From Bin80 sp965209015 (GTDB lineage: Bacteria > Bacteroidota > Rhodothermia > Rhodothermales > Bin80), in NCBI GenBank assembly GCA_965209015.1, contig OZ242367.1:2480001-2544000 (forward strand): 64,000 nt of DNA. The letters run 5' to 3'. A program made the translations under genes and the position numbers. Below, one piece after another: positions 1-7,835 of this stretch (the first letter of the stretch is position 1; the number at the start of each line of letters is the position of its first letter). Under the pieces are notes generated by a model. It saw only the letters and a program-made list of their open reading frames with translations, did not search any database and was not told the DNA's origin.

Positions 1-223
1 TCAAGAGTCCAAAGAGACCTAGATAATGATCTCCATGCAAATGGGAAAGAAAAATCGCTCGGATCCGATTGAAGCTGACTCGTGCCTGAAGGAGCCGAAA
101 CTGCGTCCCATCCCCGCAATCAAAGAGAAAAATATTGCGTCCACTGCGTAGCACATATGCAGATAATCCGCGATCTCGCACAATTGATGCAGAGGATGTT
201 CCCAATGGAATTAGTTCCATCGC
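1..223. other. left edge, no gene recognised
   Basis: This is the stretch downstream of the ABC exporter stop codon. The only open frame here, on the plus strand from 82, runs antisense into the 3' end of the exporter gene and has no recognisable protein features. No hairpin with a T-tract was seen. Confidence 0.5.
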
Positions 224-2026
224 CTACAAAAGAGCCTCGAGTTCTTCTTCAAGTAATTGTTGCTGATACATTCGAGCATATAGTCCTTCGTTATCCATGA
301 GGGATTCATGCGTACCCTGTTCCACGACTCGCCCTTCATCCAGCACAATAATCTGATCCACTCCCATTATACTTGAAATCCGGTGGCTAACGAGAATCAT
401 GGTATGGCGTCCTTTTCTTTCGCGCAAATGTTGAAGGATACGACTTTCAGTTTTTGTGTCTACGCTGCTGAGTGCATCATCCATGATAAATATCCTTGGC
501 TCCCGAATCAGTGCACGGGCAATCGTGGTGCGCTGAGCCTGCCCACCAGAAAGTGTGACGCCCCGCTCACCTACTGTGCTGTTAAGTCCATCAGGAAATT
601 CCCTAACTGTTTCCAGCAGCTCAGCTTCAAACGCTGACTGGCGAATATCCTCTTCGGATGCTCCTACCGTTCCAAAGGAGATATTATTTCCTATTGAATC
701 GCTGAACAGAAATACATCTTGGGGAACATAGCCGATCCCTTTTCGGAGTACAGTAAGCGGCATCCTTTGTATATCTTGACCATCAATTTGAATATTCCCA
801 GCTGTTGGTTCAGCTAAACGAACAATCAAATCAATCAGAGTAGTTTTCCCCGATCCCGTTCTTCCTACGATGGCAAGGCTTTCACCGGCAGGTACATTAA
901 AGGATATATCTTGAAGTGCATAGGGTAGATTGTCTGCATATCGGAACGAGACATTTTGGAACGTTACCCGTCCGTCAATCCTACGAATCAAATGATTCGT
1001 ATAGGGGCCATCTGAAATATCTGGATCTTGTTCCAAGACCTCATAGATACGTTCGGCAGAGGCACTAGCCCGTTGCATCATCGAAATCACCAGACCAAAT
1101 GCAGCAACTGGCCAAGTCATGAGCGCCACATACATAACATACTCTACAATATTTCCAATCGTAATGATTCCTTCGGAGACGAGCCGCCCACCTACCCATA
1201 CCACCATGATTTCTGACAAGCCCACGACAATAAGAAAAACTGGTCTCCATGCCGCCTCTACACGCGCAAGTCCGAGCATCCTCAACTTGTACGAGAAACT
1301 TTCTTTTTCAAACGCTTCGGTCTCGGTCTCCTCTCGGGCATATGCCTTCACCAATCGAATTCCTGCAAGTGTTTCCTGAACCCGACTAGTGAGTTGCGCA
1401 TACTGGCGCTGAAGGGCATCACTGCGCTTATGAACCAGTTGGGCTACGATGAAAATCGCCGCTCCAAGAATTGACAGCGGCATGAGTGCATATAGCGTTA
1501 GTGTCGGTGAGATGATGAGCATGGCCGTGATAGCGGTAATCACGATCACAAGCGCCCGAGCAGAATACATGATTGCCGGCCCAATATAGCGACGAACCTG
1601 CTCAATATCACTCGTAGCACGTGTGATCACATCCCCGGTCTTTGTATGATTATAGAAGCTAGCAGAGAGTTTCTGCAAGTGGTCGTACAGGGTATTGCGC
1701 ATATCGAATTCAATATGTCGGGAAGCTACAATCACCGTCTGGCGCATCAAAAATGAAAACAATCCGTTCGCCAGACTCAGACCAATGATAATCAAGCCAA
1801 ACGTTAGCAGCGTCCAGAAGAAATCCCAATACAGCGAATGTTGGAGCGTCGTTGCGTCAAATTGACGGTAGAGTCTCTCAAACCTTGGAATACTATCAAT
1901 TGCTTGTCGAACGACGACGGGAACTGCAATTGCAAAAACTGCAGAGATCATCGTAAATAAGAGCCCCGGTACGAAGAGCCGCCAATAGCGTATAAAGTAA
2001 TGGTTTAGCCGGGAGAGTGATCGCAT
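224..2026 (-). CDS. ABC transporter, ATP-binding/permease fusion (MsbA/LmrA-type exporter)
   Basis: A half-size type I ABC exporter: an N-terminal membrane domain of about six helices (roughly residues 15-310) is fused to a C-terminal ATPase. The ATPase shows Walker A (GRTGSGKTT), a Q-loop (YVPQDVF), the signature LSGGQAQR, Walker B (IFIMDDALSSVD) and the H-loop (LVSHR). Such proteins work as dimers in the inner membrane and export lipids, drugs or peptides; the substrate cannot be told from sequence. I chose the ATG at 2026, giving 600 residues; an in-frame GTG at 2065 would add 13 residues not typical of the family. It is divergent from arginase and the gap is under 100 bases, so both promoters lie there. 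There is no partner half-transporter in the window, so a homodimer is most likely. Confidence 0.93.
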   Translation of the reverse strand: MRSLSRLNHYFIRYWRLFVPGLLFTMISAVFAIAVPVVVRQAIDSIPRFERLYRQFDATTLQHSLYWDFFWTLLTFGLIIIGLSLANGLFSFLMRQTVIVASRHIEFDMRNTLYDHLQKLSASFYNHTKTGDVITRATSDIEQVRRYIGPAIMYSARALVIVITAITAMLIISPTLTLYALMPLSILGAAIFIVAQLVHKRSDALQRQYAQLTSRVQETLAGIRLVKAYAREETETEAFEKESFSYKLRMLGLARVEAAWRPVFLIVVGLSEIMVVWVGGRLVSEGIITIGNIVEYVMYVALMTWPVAAFGLVISMMQRASASAERIYEVLEQDPDISDGPYTNHLIRRIDGRVTFQNVSFRYADNLPYALQDISFNVPAGESLAIVGRTGSGKTTLIDLIVRLAEPTAGNIQIDGQDIQRMPLTVLRKGIGYVPQDVFLFSDSIGNNISFGTVGASEEDIRQSAFEAELLETVREFPDGLNSTVGERGVTLSGGQAQRTTIARALIREPRIFIMDDALSSVDTKTESRILQHLRERKGRHTMILVSHRISSIMGVDQIIVLDEGRVVEQGTHESLMDNEGLYARMYQQQLLEEELEALL

Positions 2027-2123
2027 TGGGATAAATCTGGGGTATCTGCAAACGAATGCAGGCACATTCGGATCCTAAAAGCTACAAAATATTCTCAGAG
2101 GATCACCTGTAACCTGATACGTT

Positions 2124-3017
2124 ATGAATAACCAACTTCGAGACATTTGCCTGATTGGAGTCCCCATGGACTTGGGGCAGGATTTACGCGGTGTAGATGT
2201 TGGTCCCAGCGCACTGCGGTATGCTGGACTTGCAGATCGCTTAGAACACTTAGGCTACAGAGTGATGGATCACGGTAACATTCCAACCGCCCTCCGTGGT
2301 GCACTTGCCAATCATGATGATTATGTAGAACCTATTCAAAACACCTGCAACCTTCTCTATGAAGAAGTTCGACGAGCACTTGCCCAAGGAAGTTTCCCCT
2401 TAGTGATGGGAGGTGATCATTCCATTGCCATCGGAAGTATTGGCGGAGCAACTCACGATGAACCTAAGGGTGTCATTTGGATTGACGCACACGCAGATTT
2501 AAACACGCCTTCATCCTCCCCCAGTGGAAACATCCACGGTATGCCACTGGCGATTCTCTGTGGATCAGGATACGAACGGTTAACTAATGTGGGGCGCCCA
2601 GGCCCCAAACTTCGATCCAAGGATATCGCTATGATTGCTCTGCGTGATTTGGACTTGGAAGAACGTCGTGTTTTACAGGAATCTGAACTGGGAATCTACA
2701 CGATGAGGGACATTGATGAACATGGAATTGCGGAGGTGACCAAATCTGCGCTAAAACAACTCGGCCATCATGACAGACTTCATGTTAGCTTTGATGTAGA
2801 CAGCCTTGACCCTCATTTTGCCCCAGGGGTTGGAACTCCGGTGGATGGTGGACTGAATCCGAGGGAAGCTCACCTCTTGATGGAATTGATTGCTGAGGAC
2901 GGTAGACTCTCATCGGCTGAAATCGTTGAAATCAACCCCATAATTGATGAACATAACCGCACGGCAGAATTGGCTGCCGGACTCTTAGCATCCCTATTGG
3001 GAAAAACGATCATCTAG
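2124..3017 (+). CDS. rocF: arginase (ureohydrolase family)
   Basis: Hydrolyses L-arginine to ornithine and urea in the cytoplasm with a binuclear manganese centre. The 297-residue protein has the three ureohydrolase metal motifs in order: GGDHS, DAHADLNT and SFDVDSLDP. The stretch SGNIHGMP after the second motif is the arginase version that recognises the substrate alpha-carboxylate and alpha-amino group, which favours arginase over agmatinase or formiminoglutamase. Length is normal for bacterial arginases (about 300). The stop codon overlaps that of the convergent MntR-like gene by 4 bases. A manganese-dependent enzyme beside a possibly manganese-sensing repressor may be meaningful, but they are convergent and not an operon. 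No urease is visible in the window. Confidence 0.93.
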   Translation: MNNQLRDICLIGVPMDLGQDLRGVDVGPSALRYAGLADRLEHLGYRVMDHGNIPTALRGALANHDDYVEPIQNTCNLLYEEVRRALAQGSFPLVMGGDHSIAIGSIGGATHDEPKGVIWIDAHADLNTPSSSPSGNIHGMPLAILCGSGYERLTNVGRPGPKLRSKDIAMIALRDLDLEERRVLQESELGIYTMRDIDEHGIAEVTKSALKQLGHHDRLHVSFDVDSLDPHFAPGVGTPVDGGLNPREAHLLMELIAEDGRLSSAEIVEINPIIDEHNRTAELAAGLLASLLGKTII

Positions 3018-3658
3018 ATGGTCACATGTACACTGTCCGATACATTCTTCTGAATGAATTCTCTTCTTTCACCGATTCGGACGGTCATCCCTTGGCGCTC
3101 TCTCTTGATGATATGAACCACACATCCCGGCATCAGACCAATCTGTTCTAAGAAATACAAGATTGTTGGATCCGAATCGGATAAGTGATGGATATTCAGA
3201 GGGTGATTGGAGGGTGCATCGGAGAGCGTACTTGTTTCCGGACGAACCATCTTCAAGTCCCGTGTTGGAATTGGATGTCCATGGGGGTCCTGTGTGGGAT
3301 ATCCCAGGAGAGCATCAATGCGTTGCTCAAAATCCTCTGATATGTGATGCTCTAGGTGTTCCGCCTCATCATGCATTTTTTCCCATGAGTAGCCCATGAT
3401 TTCGCGGAGATAGGTTTCCAGGAGTCGATGGTGTCGAATAATTTCCAGTGCAATTTTCTTTCCTGCAGCTGTAAGCGTTACCCCTTTGTAGGATTCATGA
3501 ACGACCAACTGCATCTGATCCAACCGTTTGATCATTCCTGTAACGGACGCTGCGGACACATTCATTGCACGCGCGATATCTGTGGTTGTCACCACAGGAT
3601 TCTCTTCCTGTATGGTGAAAATCACTTTGAGATAATCCTGAATCGCTTGACTCAGCAT
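3014..3658 (-). CDS. mntR: DtxR/MntR-family metal-dependent transcriptional repressor
   Basis: A 214-residue metalloregulator. Residues 1-65 form a winged helix; residues 70-135 are the metal-binding and dimerisation domain (HRLLETYL, then HDEAEHLEHHIS); the C-terminal 70 residues form a FeoA/SH3-like domain. The position that is Cys102 in DtxR is Glu here, as in MntR, and Asp8 is present, so manganese sensing looks more likely than iron sensing. Residue 11, Glu in Bacillus MntR, is Lys here, so the site is not canonical and the symbol is tentative. It should repress metal uptake genes when metal is plentiful. An inverted repeat lies directly upstream of the start and could mediate autoregulation. 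The 3' end overlaps the arginase stop in a convergent CTAG. Confidence 0.88.
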   Translation of the reverse strand: MLSQAIQDYLKVIFTIQEENPVVTTTDIARAMNVSAASVTGMIKRLDQMQLVVHESYKGVTLTAAGKKIALEIIRHHRLLETYLREIMGYSWEKMHDEAEHLEHHISEDFEQRIDALLGYPTQDPHGHPIPTRDLKMVRPETSTLSDAPSNHPLNIHHLSDSDPTILYFLEQIGLMPGCVVHIIKRERQGMTVRIGERREFIQKNVSDSVHVTI

Positions 3659-3671
3659 GAGTATAGGAACC

Positions 3672-3697
3672 CTTGACGGATCGTTCCAACCGTCAAG
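3672..3697. promoter_or_regulatory. inverted repeat upstream of mntR, possible operator
   Basis: CTTGACGG and CCGTCAAG form a perfect 8-bp dyad spaced by 10 bases, starting 14 bases upstream of the regulator's ATG. The location suits an autoregulatory operator, though the sequence does not match the classic DtxR or MntR box, so the role is inferred. A weaker related element (AACGTCAACGTT) follows near 3717-3728. Confidence 0.4.
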
Positions 3698-4034
3698 TTA
3701 GGCGAAAGTCCCTCCAAACGTCAACGTTTATCCCGAGACCCCAGAAGGTTGAATCATGGTTGACTTGGTGAGACAGTGTAAAGTACATATTCTGAAATGG
3801 CAAGTTGAAGTCAAGATTCTAGGACAAGCACTGTACGAAATCTCAAAAAAGAGAGACGGTAGTTCTTTTTTACGAATCGGAGTAATACTCACTGAGTATC
3901 GGACGACTGAGTCTCCCTTTTTGGGGGCGTGTTCCACCTCTGGATCGATTTAAAAACAAACCCAATTGGCATTCCGTGACAATCTCAGTTTGAAATGGGT
4001 TTTGGGCTATTCCGTAATCAGATCTGAATACATA
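3698..4034. other. intergenic, no gene recognised
   Basis: Promoter side of the regulator gene followed by sequence of no recognised content. Short open frames on both strands (about 65 codons, near 3730-3950) overlap each other and have no domain features. The left part may hold the rest of the decayed PIN-like toxin gene, beyond recognition. Confidence 0.4.
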
Positions 4035-4187
4035 CTAGCTCATCTCTTAAACTTTCTCATCCATACTTCATCTGATACACCTTGATTGAGTATGTTTCTG
4101 TGACTGACTATCGTCAATCCAGAAACTGTAAAGAGTATGAGCAAATTGATCGCTGTCCAGACACTCGTCCACATAAAATTGAGGCAT
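4035..4187 (-). pseudogene. PIN-like toxin remnant (DUF5615/VapC45-like)
   Basis: The minus strand from an ATG at 4187 reads MPQFYVDECLDSDQFAHTL and then, after a frameshift near 4120, VSHRNILNQ followed by GVSDEVWMRKF. This is the pattern of the N-terminal half of PIN-like toxins: an early Asp-Glu in a beta strand, then a HxxHFxQxxxDExW-type stretch. Reading stops soon after, and the C-terminal half is missing or unrecognisable. The ATG lies one base after the stop of the antitoxin remnant, the layout expected for a DUF433-PIN toxin-antitoxin operon. Assignment is by remembered family pattern, not by search. Confidence 0.55.
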
Positions 4188-4188
4188 G

Positions 4189-4510
4189 CTATCCGGCGGC
4201 ATAGATCAGGGCATCCTCAACTTTCTTGGGGCTAATTCCACAGCCATTTGCAACATCTATTGAAAATTCCCCAGTCTAAGACATACTATGGACTACCTCA
4301 ACAGATATACCCATTCCCGTGATCGTATGATCGTAGGTTGTCCAAACCGAATTCGCAGGTTAATCCTAGCATTCTTACTTGAATTTCGGTTAGGAATCCA
4401 TGGATAGAGTACATCCGGGAGACACTCTTTCCCGAATTCAATTCGTTTGATATATTCTCCAATAAGATCTTCTGCCCTAACTTGCCCATAACGCAATGCA
4501 CTAAATAATA
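4189..4510 (-). pseudogene. DUF433 antitoxin, C-terminal part, cut off by IS insertion
   Basis: On the minus strand, from the IS edge, this reads LRYGQVRAEDLIGEYIKRIE, then CLPDVLYPWIP and RIRFGQPTI. After a frameshift near 4325 it continues as ITGMGISVEVVHSM, and after a stop and a further shift as NGCGISPKKVEDALIY, ending in TAG at 4189-4191. In order these are the features of DUF433-type antitoxins: the EAYLRRIEW-like linker, the 'RISFGRPVI'-like strand, the 'GTGIP' turn and the 'GISPEEVxxAL' C-terminal helix. Together with the piece at 5944-6320 it makes one gene. It is non-functional because of the IS, at least two frameshifts and a premature stop. Confidence 0.7.
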
Positions 4511-5951
4511 GGGTCTACAGCTTTTTAAGTGGGCAAGGCCCTGGAATTAGGATGAACGGTCATGAGATGGATTAGGTTCAGAGTCGATTTTGATGTTTAT
4601 TTTATGGGTAGATACACGCTCCATTTTCATTAACCAATCAACCAATTGATCGATTCATGGCGATACAAATTCAAGATCTTAGTGAGCTCTTCGGTATAGG
4701 CTCTTCGTGGGAGGTATCGGAGATCACCTATGATTCCGAGGAGTTGACGGCGGAGATCCATGTCATCTATTCAGAGGATTTGGTGTTACGTTGTCCCGAG
4801 TGTGGGAAGGCCTGTCCGGGTTACGACCATCGTCGTCGGAAGTGGCGTCATACGCGAATCTGTGACTATCACACGCATGTGGTAGCAAGGGTTCCTCGCG
4901 TGCAGTGTTCGGAGCATGGGATCAAGACGGTATCGGTGCCATGGGCGGATGCGCGGGTGCAGTTTACGACCGGATTTGAGGCGCGTGTGATTGACTGGTC
5001 CGAGGATGCGGGCAGTCTATCCACGGTGGCCACTCGACTGAAGGTGAGTTGGAGAATGATCTCCAATATCATGGAACGTGCGGTCAAGCGAGGGCTTGCT
5101 CGTAGAGAGAAAGAGAAGACGGAACACATCTGTGTGGATGAAATTGCCTTTACAAAAGGGCACAACTACGTTACGATAGTGGGGAATCCGAAAACGGGGC
5201 ATGTATTGCATGTCGCGGATGAACGGAAGAAAGAAAGTCTGGAAAGCTATTCGGCGAAGTACTTCGCCCAGTCTTCTCGTTCCCCTGCGCAACTGAAAGC
5301 CCTCAAAAGCTTGAGTATGGATATGTGGCCCGCGTTCATCTCCGCTACACTCAAATGGGTTCCTGACGCAGAAACAAAGATTGCATTTGATCGCTTTCAT
5401 GTAGCCAGATATATAGGAGGTGCAGTAGATAAAGTTCGGAAACAGGAGAATCGAGAATTACGGAAGGAAGGGAGTCTGGATCTCACAGGGACCAAGTATG
5501 TATGGCTGACCAATCCGCAGAATATGTCGGTCAAGCAAAAGAAACGATTCCAAGCGTTAAAGAAGAGTTCGCTGAGAACGGCTCGGGCTTGGGCAATCAA
5601 AGACCTGTCCCAGAGACTCTGGCACTATAAGAGTCGAACGTGGGCACGCAAAGGTTGGACGCGCTGGTTGAGTTGGGCCATGCGCTGTAGACTTGCTCCC
5701 ATGAAAGAGGCCGCGAAGACCGTCAAAAAACATCTATGGGGGATCATCAATGCCATTGTTCTCAAAGTCAGCAATGGGCCAGCGGAAAGTATCAATAGTA
5801 GGATCAAAAGCATCAAGGTCCGTGCCCGGGGATACCGAAATAAACAGCGGTTCGCCACTGCGATTTACTTCTATCTCGGAGGGTTGGATATGTATCCAGA
5901 AGGCTACCGAAATCAATTAACCCACTCTTAAGTGCGAAGAGCCTAATAATA
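4503..5951 (+). mobile_element. ISL3-family insertion sequence with near-perfect 8-bp target duplication
   Basis: The element runs from about 4511 to 5943 (about 1.43 kb). The right end, read inward, is GGCTCTTCGCACTTAAG; the left end is GGGTCTACAGCTTTTTAAG, so the terminal inverted repeats are related but imperfect. The flanks are aaataata (4503-4510) and taataata (5944-5951), an 8-bp target duplication with one mismatch, the size typical of ISL3. Removing the element and one duplication rejoins the interrupted antitoxin reading frame exactly. The single transposase gene is intact, so the element may still be active, although the mismatched duplication and the decayed host gene suggest it is not a very recent arrival. 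Confidence 0.88.
4657..5931 (+). CDS. ISL3-family transposase
   Basis: A complete 424-residue DDE transposase. The N-terminus carries the ISL3 zinc-binding motif (CPECGKACPGYDHRRRKWRH, then a downstream Cys and His near CSEHG) followed by a helix-turn-helix (near residues 115-145). The catalytic core shows VDEIAFTKGHNYVT (first Asp), MDMWPAF (second Asp region), AFDRFHVARY and SNGPAESINSRIKSIKVRARGY (Glu), the usual C-terminal ISL3 signature. It cuts and pastes its own element. Other genes in the window bear related scars: a close but decayed copy at 21193-21484 and a more distant C-terminal relic at 11355-11515. Confidence 0.95.
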   Translation: MAIQIQDLSELFGIGSSWEVSEITYDSEELTAEIHVIYSEDLVLRCPECGKACPGYDHRRRKWRHTRICDYHTHVVARVPRVQCSEHGIKTVSVPWADARVQFTTGFEARVIDWSEDAGSLSTVATRLKVSWRMISNIMERAVKRGLARREKEKTEHICVDEIAFTKGHNYVTIVGNPKTGHVLHVADERKKESLESYSAKYFAQSSRSPAQLKALKSLSMDMWPAFISATLKWVPDAETKIAFDRFHVARYIGGAVDKVRKQENRELRKEGSLDLTGTKYVWLTNPQNMSVKQKKRFQALKKSSLRTARAWAIKDLSQRLWHYKSRTWARKGWTRWLSWAMRCRLAPMKEAAKTVKKHLWGIINAIVLKVSNGPAESINSRIKSIKVRARGYRNKQRFATAIYFYLGGLDMYPEGYRNQLTHS

Positions 5952-6320
5952 ATCCCCTCATGTGCTCAGAATAAACCTCGGTTCCGACATGGATCCCAGG
6001 ATTAAGAAGTGGATAAGTGATATTCATTTCCCGTTGGAGATAAGTTATGGCTTGCCTGATTTTGGGTAGACCTAACTTATTGCTCATATAAGAAATGGCA
6101 AAGGCCTTGGAGAGCTGCAGAAAACTTAGTATTCTATCATCTCTGGAAGTAGAGATAACTGCTCCTCTATGGTTGGTTTTCAGCCATGAGTACAATGTAG
6201 AGTACGGCATCCTCGATGCTGTATTGCGTAATCTTGTACCGTTTCAGAATCATCATTAACCAGATGAGTACAATGTAGAGTACGGCATCCTCGATGCTGT
6301 GCCACATCTCGGCGGGAAGA
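5944..6320 (-). pseudogene. DUF433 antitoxin, N-terminal part, cut off by IS insertion
   Basis: The minus strand from 6210 reads MPYSTLYSWLKTNHRG, then RILSFLQLSKAFAISYM, LGLPKIRQAITYLQREM and YSEHMRGLLL up to the IS edge at 5943. This is the MerR-like N-terminal region of DUF433 antitoxins: a 'STLRSW' helix, an 'LSFxNLVEAxVL' helix, and 'KIRxALxYLxRE'. Upstream the expected first residues (KRYKITQYSIEDA) appear in a different frame, so there is also a frameshift close to the start, inside a 37-bp duplication. The distal half of the gene lies on the other side of the IS. Confidence 0.65.
6186..6300. repeat. 37-bp perfect direct repeat, 78-bp period
   Basis: Positions 6186-6222 and 6264-6300 are identical over 37 bases, separated by 41 unrelated bases. 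Similarity does not extend beyond either end. The duplication covers the 5' end of the DUF433 antitoxin relic. As 78 is 26 codons, the copies are in phase in the frame that encodes SIEDAVLYIVL. It probably arose by local duplication during decay of the locus. Confidence 0.85.
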
Positions 6321-6709
6321 TAGGAGGTACTCCTGAGCAGAAACACCCTCGTAGATCATACTGCCTGGCTTAATAGCGAATCACTGATGGTTGAGGAGTT
6401 CTGCTTAATTTTGGGTTTCAGCAAAAAATGAACGTTAATTTAAACCTTCAACGGATCGGATGGGAGATGTCGTTCCATTCATCTCTGGTATCGGTAGATA
6501 TCCGAAGATCCATATCTTTTTAGTGACATTCCGAGATGGGTTGTTTCACAATAATCATTCAATCGGTCATCTGTGGCATCCCTGTCCCCTCCGGCTCAAA
6601 TCACGAGTGCTTTTAGTCTGAAATCCCTCAAAATTTCTTAGCCGTAACTTTAAATTTTAATTATCGTTGATCAACAAATTTCACTTGATTGCAGAGCATC
6701 TCCTACCCA
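6321..6709. other. intergenic, no gene recognised
   Basis: No coding frame with recognisable features. AT-rich sequence before the mnmD start presumably contains its promoter. The segment may also carry upstream sequence of the dead toxin-antitoxin operon. Confidence 0.4.
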
Positions 6710-7426
6710 ATGCCCCAATCCTACAAATTACTTATTACTCGGGATGGTAGCCGTACGCTTTACAGTCAGCAATCTCAGCAATCCTTCCACTCAATGCATG
6801 GGGCATTGACAGAATCCATACATGTGTTCCTTGAAGGTGCCAAGATTTCAGAGTTGTTCCAATCAACAAGTAAAGTTGCCATTCTTGAGATTGGATTCGG
6901 TACCGGACTAAATTGGCTACTAACTACGTCATTGGCGCTTGATTACCGTGTAGAGGTAGCGTACACTGCAATTGATCAAGAAATCCCACCTGCTGATCTG
7001 TTCAATGAGTTAGACTACGGAAATCTAATTGGAATCCCTTCGGTAGCAGCCCTACTGACTCGCTGGCGGCAAACCTTCGGATCCCATGTTCCCCCAGGCT
7101 CGTACCATGTACCAATTAAAGACGAGAGTAGTCTGAATTTATTGATTGGCAATGCAACCAATATTATCCCAGACTCTCCCAATTTATTTGATCGTATCTA
7201 TCTGGATGCATTTGATCCGAAAGTGAATCCAGATCTGTGGAGTCCCGAATTTATACAACGATTATACGATTGCTTACAGGATGGTGGAGGCCTTGCAACC
7301 TATTCAGCCGCTGGTCATGTCCGAAGAACACTGGAAGCAAGTGGCTTTACCGTGATTCGTCGCCCCGGCCCTCCTGGAAAAAGAGAGGTGCTCTCGGCAT
7401 GGAAGCCCAAGCTCAAGGATCCCTGA
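6710..7426 (+). CDS. mnmD: MnmD-like tRNA 5-aminomethyl-2-thiouridine methyltransferase (DUF752)
   Basis: A SAM-dependent methyltransferase equal to the N-terminal domain of MnmC, standing alone as in many bacteria. It would methylate 5-aminomethyl-2-thiouridine at the tRNA wobble position in the last step of mnm5s2U34 synthesis. Visible motifs are EIGFGTGLNWL (SAM-binding motif I), IYLDAFDPKVNPDLWSPEF (the DAFxPxxNPxxW stretch characteristic of the family), LATYSAAGHVRR and the C-terminal PGPPGKREVL. I chose the ATG at 6710 because family members begin shortly before an ITRDGSxTLY-like segment; an in-frame TTG at 6689 would add seven residues. No FAD oxidase domain is attached. The 3' end overlaps the convergent aconitase X small-subunit gene by 14 bases. 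Confidence 0.88.
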   Translation: MPQSYKLLITRDGSRTLYSQQSQQSFHSMHGALTESIHVFLEGAKISELFQSTSKVAILEIGFGTGLNWLLTTSLALDYRVEVAYTAIDQEIPPADLFNELDYGNLIGIPSVAALLTRWRQTFGSHVPPGSYHVPIKDESSLNLLIGNATNIIPDSPNLFDRIYLDAFDPKVNPDLWSPEFIQRLYDCLQDGGGLATYSAAGHVRRTLEASGFTVIRRPGPPGKREVLSAWKPKLKDP

Positions 7427-7835
7427 TTATTATCTCTCCGTTCGAATTCAGCGTGACCTGCTGACCACTTTTGAACATTTGAAAAGTATCTGATTCCAAC
7501 ATGATGATTGGAATCGGTTTATGATATAACTCCTCAGCTACCACTGAGGCAAGTACCAAAAATGAGTCTACCTGATTTATAATTATGGCTTTTGGAGCCG
7601 TCCCCCTACGAACCGCTTCAAGTAATACCGAAGTGGTGGTACTGGATCCTCTGGATGCCGGAATTGCGAGGATACGATTCTTTGCAATCTTCCCCGATAA
7701 CGAATGTCGGCGATCAATCACTTCTCCAGAAAACTGACTATAGCCGCCCCAAAAGCTGAGTGGGCTACTGCTGGCAAGAAGAGCTCCTGAAGCTGATCCA
7801 CCCACCAGCACATGGCCTTGAATTACTTGTTCCAT
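7413..7835 (-). CDS. aconitase X small (swivel) subunit, DUF126
   Basis: About 140 residues: a DUF126-type swivelling domain with VLVGGSASGALL, SFWGGYSQFSGEVID, AIPASRGSSTTTSVLLEA and an AxIINQxDSFLVLASVVAEELY helix. It pairs with the large subunit directly upstream, with which it overlaps by 13 bases, so the two are translationally coupled. In aconitase X enzymes the GSS loop of the small domain completes the active site. I started at the ATG at 7835 because the longer open frame to 8006 lies inside the large-subunit gene and gives no family-like residues. Confidence 0.88.
   Translation of the reverse strand: MEQVIQGHVLVGGSASGALLASSSPLSFWGGYSQFSGEVIDRRHSLSGKIAKNRILAIPASRGSSTTTSVLLEAVRRGTAPKAIIINQVDSFLVLASVVAEELYHKPIPIIMLESDTFQMFKSGQQVTLNSNGEIIIRDP

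Noticed and set aside
82..300. 72-codon plus-strand frame at the left edge
   Set aside because: It overlaps the 3' end of the ABC exporter gene in antisense and has no motif, signal or family pattern.
3756..3953. 65-codon frame upstream of mntR
   Set aside because: A minus-strand frame of similar length overlaps it, neither has features, and the region fits promoter plus decayed toxin sequence.
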